DNA of 10,720 nucleotides from Clostridia bacterium (GTDB taxonomy: Bacteria; Bacillota; Clostridia; Christensenellales; CAG-138). Below are positions 5,823 to 10,720 of the stretch, in pieces. The notes beneath the pieces were generated by a model. The model was not told where the DNA came from, searched no databases, and was given only the letters and a program-made list of their open reading frames with translations. Location: assembly GCA_030530185.1 (NCBI GenBank), contig JAUMVL010000007.1:1-10720 (forward strand), written 5' to 3'. The translations under genes and the position numbers were made by a program. Position 1 is the stretch's first letter. Every line of letters starts with the position of its first letter.

Positions 5823-6167
5823 TCAGTCCTCCCAAATCTCGTTCAGCGTCAAAAGATACCCGTCGAACGCATCCCGGTCGGACGGCCGCAGCTCCACATC
5901 GTGGAACCGACGCGCCATCGCCATCAGGATCGCCCGCTGCTGCGTCTGCTTCTCGGAAATGTGCAGCGCGGATTCGTACCCGTGCAATGCACCCTCAGCC
6001 CGCATCAGAAGATCCCGCACCGCCTGCCGCGAAATGCCCTCGCGCTCCGCGATCTCGGCCAGCGAACAATTTTCGTTTGCATACTGTTCGACGACGCTTC
6101 TTTGACGATCCGTCAAAAGCGCGCCGTACGTGTCGAGCAATCTGCCGAGTTCAAAAATCCGATCCAT
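5823..6167 (-). CDS. ylxM: YlxM/p13-family helix-turn-helix protein
   Basis: A 114-residue protein of the UPF0122/YlxM family, which resembles region 4 of sigma factors and nearly always precedes ffh. The HTH is clear: LTDRQRSVVEQYANENCSLA followed by EIAEREGISRQAVRDLLMRAE. Streptococcal and mycoplasma members interact with or modulate SRP. The start is placed at ATG 6165-6167, giving MDRIFELGRLLDTYG, with GAGG 6 nt upstream. An in-frame TTG at 6177-6179 would add four residues but lies in the arm of the inverted repeat and has no ribosome-binding site. It is the first gene of the transcript from the 6212-6239 promoter and nearly abuts ffh. It may control its own promoter through the adjacent inverted repeat; that is inference. 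Confidence 0.93.
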   Translation of the reverse strand: MDRIFELGRLLDTYGALLTDRQRSVVEQYANENCSLAEIAEREGISRQAVRDLLMRAEGALHGYESALHISEKQTQQRAILMAMARRFHDVELRPSDRDAFDGYLLTLNEIWED

Positions 6168-6176
6168 AAAAAACCT

Positions 6177-6208
6177 CAAGGTGTAAAGTATTTTTGCTTT
6201 ACACCTTG
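6177..6208 (-). promoter_or_regulatory. Perfect 12-bp inverted repeat at the 5' end of the ylxM-ffh transcript
   Basis: CAAGGTGTAAAG and CTTTACACCTTG form a perfect 12-bp dyad around an 8-nt AT-rich loop. On the minus strand the downstream arm runs directly into AGGTTTTTTATG, so the base of the stem touches the ylxM Shine-Dalgarno, and the predicted transcription start (about 6205) falls inside the first arm. It could be a DNA operator, a protective 5' mRNA hairpin, or a weak attenuator (stem followed by TTTTTT). Confidence 0.75.
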
Positions 6209-6211
6209 TTC

Positions 6212-6239
6212 ATTATACAGGAATCCGTTGAATTGTCAA
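6212..6239 (-). promoter_or_regulatory. Consensus sigma-A promoter of ylxM-ffh-rpsP-khpA-rimM-trmD
   Basis: The minus strand shows TTGACA (6234-6239), a 16-bp spacer and TATAAT (6212-6217), both hexamers matching consensus exactly. It sits between the ftsY stop (6272) and ylxM, and appears to be the main promoter for the SRP/ribosome-maturation genes. A small palindrome, CAAGT-AAAA-ACTTG (6237-6250), overlaps the -35 box. Confidence 0.92.
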
Positions 6240-6271
6240 GTAAAAACTTGTAATTGGATCCGATTTCTTTG

Positions 6272-7165
6272 TTATAGCAGCGCCTTGGCAAACTCGTCCG
6301 CGTCGAACCGCTGCAGATCGTCGATCCCCTCGCCGATGAAGCGCACCGGCACGTTCAACGTGTCGTGAATCTGAACCGTAACGCCGCCCTTGGCCGTTCC
6401 GTCGAGCTTGGTCAGAACGACGCCCGTAAGTTCACAGACCTCCATGAACGCCTTGGCCTGCGCGGTCGCGTTCTGGCCGGTTGTGGCGTCGAGCACGAGC
6501 AGCACCTCGCACGGAGTGTCGGGTAGCTCGCGCGCGATCACGCGGCGGATCTTGTTCAGCTCGTTCATCAGGTTCTTCTTGTTGTGCAGCCGTCCCGCCG
6601 TATCGACGAGCAGCAAATCGCACCCCTTCGACCGATACGACGCGATCGCGTCGAACACGACCGCCGCGGGGTCTGCGCCCTCCTGGTGGCGCACCATCGG
6701 GCAGTCCGCGCGCACGGCCCATTCGCCGAGCTGCTCGGCCGCCGCCGCACGGAACGTATCCGCCGCCGCGATCATCGGTTTGCGTCCCGCCTGCTTATAG
6801 AGATTGGCGATCTTGCCGATCGTGGTCGTCTTGCCGACGCCGTTGACGCCGACGATCAGCACCGTGCAAGGCCCCTTGTCGGCCAAAAAATCGGTGTCGT
6901 GCCGCACGGTGTCCGCAATCAATGCGCATAGCGCAGCCTTGGCCTCGTCGCGCGCCGTCAGCTTGTCGCGCTTTACCACAGCTTTCAGTTCATCCAGCAG
7001 CTTTTCGGCGGTCTCCATGCCCATGTCGGCAAGGATCATCGCTTCCTCCAGCTCGTCGTAGAATTCCTCGTTGATCCGTTCGCCGCCAAACAAACCTGCA
7101 AACCAGCTGTTGGTCTTGCCAAGGCCCTCTTTGAGCTTGGTGAACCAGCTTTTTTTCTGTTCCAT
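6272..7165 (-). CDS. ftsY: Signal recognition particle receptor FtsY
   Basis: A 297-residue SRP receptor GTPase. Residues 1-95 are the N domain with a short basic, aromatic N-terminus (KKSWFTKLKEGLGKT, NSWFAGLFGG) typical of Gram-positive FtsY, which lacks the long acidic A domain of E. coli. The G domain has GVNGVGKTT (106-114), DTFRAAA (136-142), DTAGRLHNK (188-196) and TKLDGTAKGG (252-261). The C-terminal closing loop reads FIGEGIDDLQ, two residues shorter than the FIGVGEGIDDLQ-like form I know from relatives. The ATG at 7163-7165 begins the conserved protein and has AAAGGA at a fitting distance. A longer in-frame opening to 7258 overlaps smc and is not FtsY-like. It follows smc after 31 nt and is probably cotranscribed with it. 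Confidence 0.98.
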   Translation of the reverse strand: MEQKKSWFTKLKEGLGKTNSWFAGLFGGERINEEFYDELEEAMILADMGMETAEKLLDELKAVVKRDKLTARDEAKAALCALIADTVRHDTDFLADKGPCTVLIVGVNGVGKTTTIGKIANLYKQAGRKPMIAAADTFRAAAAEQLGEWAVRADCPMVRHQEGADPAAVVFDAIASYRSKGCDLLLVDTAGRLHNKKNLMNELNKIRRVIARELPDTPCEVLLVLDATTGQNATAQAKAFMEVCELTGVVLTKLDGTAKGGVTVQIHDTLNVPVRFIGEGIDDLQRFDADEFAKALL

Positions 7166-7196
7166 ATTCCAATCCTTTCTTCCCGGATGTAAGCTC

Positions 7197-10100
7197 TTAC
7201 GCCGTTTCGCCGAACCGTGCGGACACGATGGCGCTGACGCCCTTTTCCTCCATCGCAACGCCGTAGAGCGTGTCGCAGACCTCCATCGAGCCTTTGCGGT
7301 GCGTGATGATGATGAACTGCGTTTCGTCGGAATACCGGGTCAGATATTCGGCGAATTTTGAAACGTTTTCCTCGTCGAGCGAGGTCTCGATCTCATCGAG
7401 CACACAGAACGCGGGCGCTTTGATTCGCAGCATTGCAAACAGCAGCGCGATCGCGGTCAGAGCGCGTTCGCCGCCCGAGAGCAGCGACAGCAGCTGCAGC
7501 TTCTTTCCCGGCGGCTGCGCAATGATGTCGATATCGCAGTTGAGCACATCGGACTTATCTGCAAGCCGAAGTTCGGCATAACCGCCGCCGAACAGCTGCG
7601 AAAATACGTCGGAAAAGTTCGCCTGCACCTTTTCAAACTCGGTTACAAACGTCGTTTCCATCTGTCTGGTGATCTGCGCAATCAGCGTATACAGATCATC
7701 CTTGGCCTTCTCGAGATCGTCGTACTGGGTTTTCAGCGAATCGTGCCGTTCGGACACCGTCCGGTAATCCTCGATCGCAGAGACGTTGATATCGCCCAAA
7801 GAGCGAATCTCGTTTTTCAGCTCGGCAATGCGCGCGTTCGTCGCAGCGATCGGGATCTCGCGGCGCATCGGCTGCGCGTTTTCGTAGGTCAGCTCGTAAT
7901 CGTTGAAGATGCGATCCGCCATCTGCCGGCATTCGGATTCGATGCGGTCGATCGACAGCTCGCTGCGATGCTTGCGCTCGCCGATCTGCCGGTAGGATTC
8001 CGCCAAATCGTCACGCTGATGCCGGAACTGGGCCAACAGCTCGCTTGCCCGCTGCCGTTCCTTTTCCAACCGCTTCTGCTCATCTTTGGCCGTCTGCAGC
8101 TCGTCCTGCTCGCCCGCGATGCCCTTTTCCATCTCGGCAAGTCGATCGTCCGCCTGCTTGATCTGCTCGCAAAGCGTGTGATACTCGGCTTCAAACGATT
8201 CGATCCGCTGCTCGGCAAGCGCCTTGTCGCGCAAAAGGCGGAGACGGTCGGCTTCGCGCGCGTCGTCCTCCTTTTGGAGCGCCATCCGTGCGATCTTGAT
8301 CTCGGTCAACGCTTCGTTTTCCGTTTCGCGCGCGGTGCGCAGCGCGTTCAGTGCCTTCTGCGCTTCGATGATCTCGCTGCGTGAGGTCAGATTCTTCTGC
8401 TCGATATCGGTCTGAATCGACTGCGACGCCTCGCGTCTGCGTCCGATCTCGGCAAGGCTTTCGGCAATGTCGCCGCGCTCGTCGGCAAGATCGCTCTGCG
8501 CCTGTTTTGCGTCGTTCAGATCGCGCAGGATGATGTCGCGTTGCTCGTTCTGCTTGACAATCGCCAGCTCGTCGGCATGGGTTTCGTTCAAAAACGCCTG
8601 GATCTGCGTGTCGGCAAGCAAAATCTGTTTGTTCAGCTCTTCCAGTTCGCTCTGCTTCTTTTCAACCGCACGTTCCGCGGCCTTGCGCTGCGCGGCGATC
8701 TCCTCGATCTCGCGCTCGCGGCCGAGCAGGGAATAGCTCGATTTTTTGACGCTGCCGCCGGTCATCGTGCCGCCGGTGGACAGGAAATCTCCGAGCAGCG
8801 TCGCGATATGGAATGCGTTCTTGGACTGTTTTTTCAATGCGATGCCGCTGTCCAGATCCCGAACGATCACGGTGCGGCCCAGAAGATAATCCGCAACGAT
8901 CGAAAGCTTCCGATCGCAAAAGACCAGTTCGCTCGCAAGCCCGACTACGCCCGGATGGGACAGAAACGCCCGCTCGCGCTCGTTCAGAGGATTTGGCGTC
9001 AGCATCGAAAGCGGCAGCAGCGTGACGCGCCCGATGTCGTTCTTTCGGGCATATTCGATGATCGTCTTGCCGTCCTCGGCCGTATTGGTCACAATGTTCT
9101 GCATTGACCCGCCGAGGCTCATGCCGATCGCGGTTTCATACTCCTTGGGCACGCGCAGGAGCTCGGCGACAGGGCCGACGATGCACCGTTTCAGCCGTTC
9201 GTCCTTGTCCGCCGCCTGCATCAAAAGCCGGATGCTGTTCTGATATCCCTCGTGGGAACGCATCATATCGCGCAACACATGCTCCCGGCTTGACAGAGCG
9301 CCCGCGTTCTGCTCGGCAAGGCGCAGCTCGGCCTGCCGGGCAAGGTGATCGGATTCGAGCGAAAGCCGGTTGCGCTGCGCTTCCTTGTATGCCGCGACGT
9401 GCTCGTTGTGGGTGGTCTCAAAGGCGCGCTGCTTTTCGTTCGCTTTTTCAAGCCCCTCGGTCAGCGCATCGACCTTCTGCTTAGCCTCGGCTTCCTCGCC
9501 GTCCAATGCGCTCAGCCGATCCCTCAAAGAGGCCGTCATCGTTTCAAAGCGGCTCAAATCGCTCTTGGCGTCCGCAAGGCGGTTCATCGCCTCCATCATT
9601 GCGTTCTTGGCGTTTTCCACCGCCGTCTCGCGCTCGGCCGCCTCCGTGTCCATTTGGGCGACGCGCTCGGTGCGCGCGCCGATATCCGCATCCATATCCA
9701 GCCGTTTTTGCAGCTCGTCCGCGGTGATCTCAACGGTACTGAGCTGTTCGTCGAGCGACAGCACCTGCGCTTTTAAGGCGTCGCGTTCCTTTTGTACACG
9801 TTCGGTTTCCTTCTTCGCGTGATCGCGGCGCTCGACAAGCAGATTGCTTTCACCTACATGCGCTTCCACGCCGGAAAGCATTTCGATCAGTCGGTTCTGC
9901 TGTGTCGAGAGCTTTTCATCGAGCTCACGCACCTGCGTTTCGAGCTCCGACGACTGTTCGGACAGCCGCCGATCGCTTTCGGCGTTGACGGCAAGCTCAT
10001 GCTCGAGCTGTTCCACCGCCTCGCGCAGTGCAACGAGCCGCTCCTTTTGCCGGTCGGTCTGGTACAGGAACATGTTGACGTCGAGGTCCTTGAGCTCCTC

Positions 10101-10720
10101 GCGCAGCTTCAAAAACGTGCGGGCCGTCGCGCTCTGCTCCTCGAGTGGGCCCAAGCGGCTTTCAAGCTCGTTTAGAAGGTCGAGCAAGCGCTCCATGTTC
10201 TTTTCGGTGGCCTCGAGCTTGCGCTCCGCCTCCTCCTTGCGTGCGCGATAGCGCGTGACGCCCGCGGCCTCCTCAAGGGCGACTCTGCGGTCGCTCGATT
10301 TGTTGGACAAAATCTCGTCGACCTTGCCCTGTGAAATGATCGAATAGCCGTCCTTGCCGATGCCGGTATCGCGGAACAGCTCCATGATATCCTTGAGGCG
10401 GCAGTTCTTGCCGTTCAACACGTATTCGCTCTCGCCCGAGCGATACATCCGGCGCGTGACCGCGACCTCCTCGAAGTCGGTCGGCAGCTTGTGATCGGCA
10501 TTGTCGAACGTCAGCGTGACCTCGCACATCGACTGTGCCTTGCGGGTCTGCGTGCCGTTGAAGATGACGTCCTCCATCTTGGTTCCGCGCAGCGCCTTAG
10601 CGCTCTGCTCGCCAAGCACCCAGCGCACCGCATCGGAAATATTGCTTTTGCCGCTTCCGTTCGGGCCGATGACGGCCGTAATCCCCGAGCCGAATTGCAG
10701 CTCGGTCTTTTTGGCGAACG
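7197..10720 (-). CDS. smc: Chromosome segregation ATPase SMC (N-terminus beyond the window)
   Basis: A long ATPase that, with ScpA and ScpB, forms the bacterial condensin. The frame stays open through the right edge. Walker A GPNGSGKS is at 10644-10667, and by comparison with B. subtilis SMC only about 14 residues are missing, for a total near 1190. In order come the ATPase head with VRWVLGEQSAKALRG and KMEDVIFNG, a long coiled coil rich in E/K/Q/L, the hinge at about 8740-9190 (GPVAELLRVPKEYE to FLSTGGTMTGGS), and the returning coiled coil. The C-terminal head follows, with signature LLSGGERALTAIALLFAML near 7430-7485 and Walker B FCVLDE, whose D-loop reads SLDEEN where many homologues have ALDEAN. 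The frame is intact. A GTG at 10626-10628 is internal, not the start. ftsY follows after 31 nt. Confidence 0.98.
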   Translation of the reverse strand, partial: FAKKTELQFGSGITAVIGPNGSGKSNISDAVRWVLGEQSAKALRGTKMEDVIFNGTQTRKAQSMCEVTLTFDNADHKLPTDFEEVAVTRRMYRSGESEYVLNGKNCRLKDIMELFRDTGIGKDGYSIISQGKVDEILSNKSSDRRVALEEAAGVTRYRARKEEAERKLEATEKNMERLLDLLNELESRLGPLEEQSATARTFLKLREELKDLDVNMFLYQTDRQKERLVALREAVEQLEHELAVNAESDRRLSEQSSELETQVRELDEKLSTQQNRLIEMLSGVEAHVGESNLLVERRDHAKKETERVQKERDALKAQVLSLDEQLSTVEITADELQKRLDMDADIGARTERVAQMDTEAAERETAVENAKNAMMEAMNRLADAKSDLSRFETMTASLRDRLSALDGEEAEAKQKVDALTEGLEKANEKQRAFETTHNEHVAAYKEAQRNRLSLESDHLARQAELRLAEQNAGALSSREHVLRDMMRSHEGYQNSIRLLMQAADKDERLKRCIVGPVAELLRVPKEYETAIGMSLGGSMQNIVTNTAEDGKTIIEYARKNDIGRVTLLPLSMLTPNPLNERERAFLSHPGVVGLASELVFCDRKLSIVADYLLGRTVIVRDLDSGIALKKQSKNAFHIATLLGDFLSTGGTMTGGSVKKSSYSLLGREREIEEIAAQRKAAERAVEKKQSELEELNKQILLADTQIQAFLNETHADELAIVKQNEQRDIILRDLNDAKQAQSDLADERGDIAESLAEIGRRREASQSIQTDIEQKNLTSRSEIIEAQKALNALRTARETENEALTEIKIARMALQKEDDAREADRLRLLRDKALAEQRIESFEAEYHTLCEQIKQADDRLAEMEKGIAGEQDELQTAKDEQKRLEKERQRASELLAQFRHQRDDLAESYRQIGERKHRSELSIDRIESECRQMADRIFNDYELTYENAQPMRREIPIAATNARIAELKNEIRSLGDINVSAIEDYRTVSERHDSLKTQYDDLEKAKDDLYTLIAQITRQMETTFVTEFEKVQANFSDVFSQLFGGGYAELRLADKSDVLNCDIDIIAQPPGKKLQLLSLLSGGERALTAIALLFAMLRIKAPAFCVLDEIETSLDEENVSKFAEYLTRYSDETQFIIITHRKGSMEVCDTLYGVAMEEKGVSAIVSARFGETA

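Noticed and set aside
7166..7258. N-terminal extension of FtsY to a start at 7258
   Set aside because: The extra 31 residues are Arg/Ser/Pro-rich, overlap the end of smc and are not seen in FtsY proteins; ATG 7163-7165 has a ribosome site and begins the conserved sequence.
8541..9107. 188-codon plus-strand frame inside smc
   Set aside because: Opposite the SMC hinge and coil coding sequence, with no promoter, no ribosome site and no known fold.
1..10720. tRNA, rRNA, CRISPR arrays, complete insertion sequences or phage genes
   Set aside because: None seen: no cloverleaf arms with CCA-type ends, no regularly spaced repeats, and no transposase, integrase or phage-like protein in any frame.

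Overview
The window looks like chromosomal DNA of a moderately high-GC Clostridia-type Bacillota, possibly a gut lineage in the Oscillospirales/Christensenellales range. That is inferred from gene order and protein character only. Nearly everything is core housekeeping on the minus strand. Reading that strand from right to left gives smc (running off the right edge), ftsY, then a consensus sigma-A promoter, ylxM, ffh, rpsP, khpA, rimM, trmD, a MerR/TipAS-type regulator, and rplS. This is the familiar chromosome-organisation / signal-recognition-particle / ribosome-and-tRNA-maturation block of Firmicutes, with one unusual interruption: the drug-sensing-type regulator sits between trmD and rplS.

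Layout. 1-1128 (plus): the tail of an unseen gene, overlapping by ATGA with a DUF4097-type envelope protein. 1129-1394: a convergent intergenic stretch holding a ~199-bp element with imperfect terminal inverted repeats and nested hairpins, then the rplS terminator. 1395-1860: rplS with its own extended -10 promoter and a small structured leader. 1920-2711: the MerR/TipAS gene with a classic 19-bp-spacer promoter and an operator dyad. 2728-4404: trmD, rimM, khpA and rpsP, tightly packed with overlapping ends and non-ATG starts for trmD (TTG) and rimM (GTG). 4478-6239: ffh and ylxM, driven by a TTGACA-16-TATAAT promoter whose transcript would begin inside a perfect 12-bp inverted repeat. 6272-10720: ftsY and the 5'-truncated smc.

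How the genes work together. Ffh and FtsY are the two GTPases of co-translational membrane targeting, and YlxM is their operon partner. bS16, RimM, TrmD and bL19 belong to ribosome assembly and tRNA G37 methylation. KhpA is an RNA-binding KH protein. SMC compacts the chromosome. The DUF4097 gene belongs to a separate envelope-associated module.

I see no clearly new biological system. The points most worth a second look are the 1143-1341 foldback element, the promoter-proximal inverted repeat before ylxM, the TipAS regulator wedged into the ribosomal block (with a possible internal start and a non-Cys residue at the presumed drug-attachment site), and a two-residue gap in the G5 loop of FtsY.
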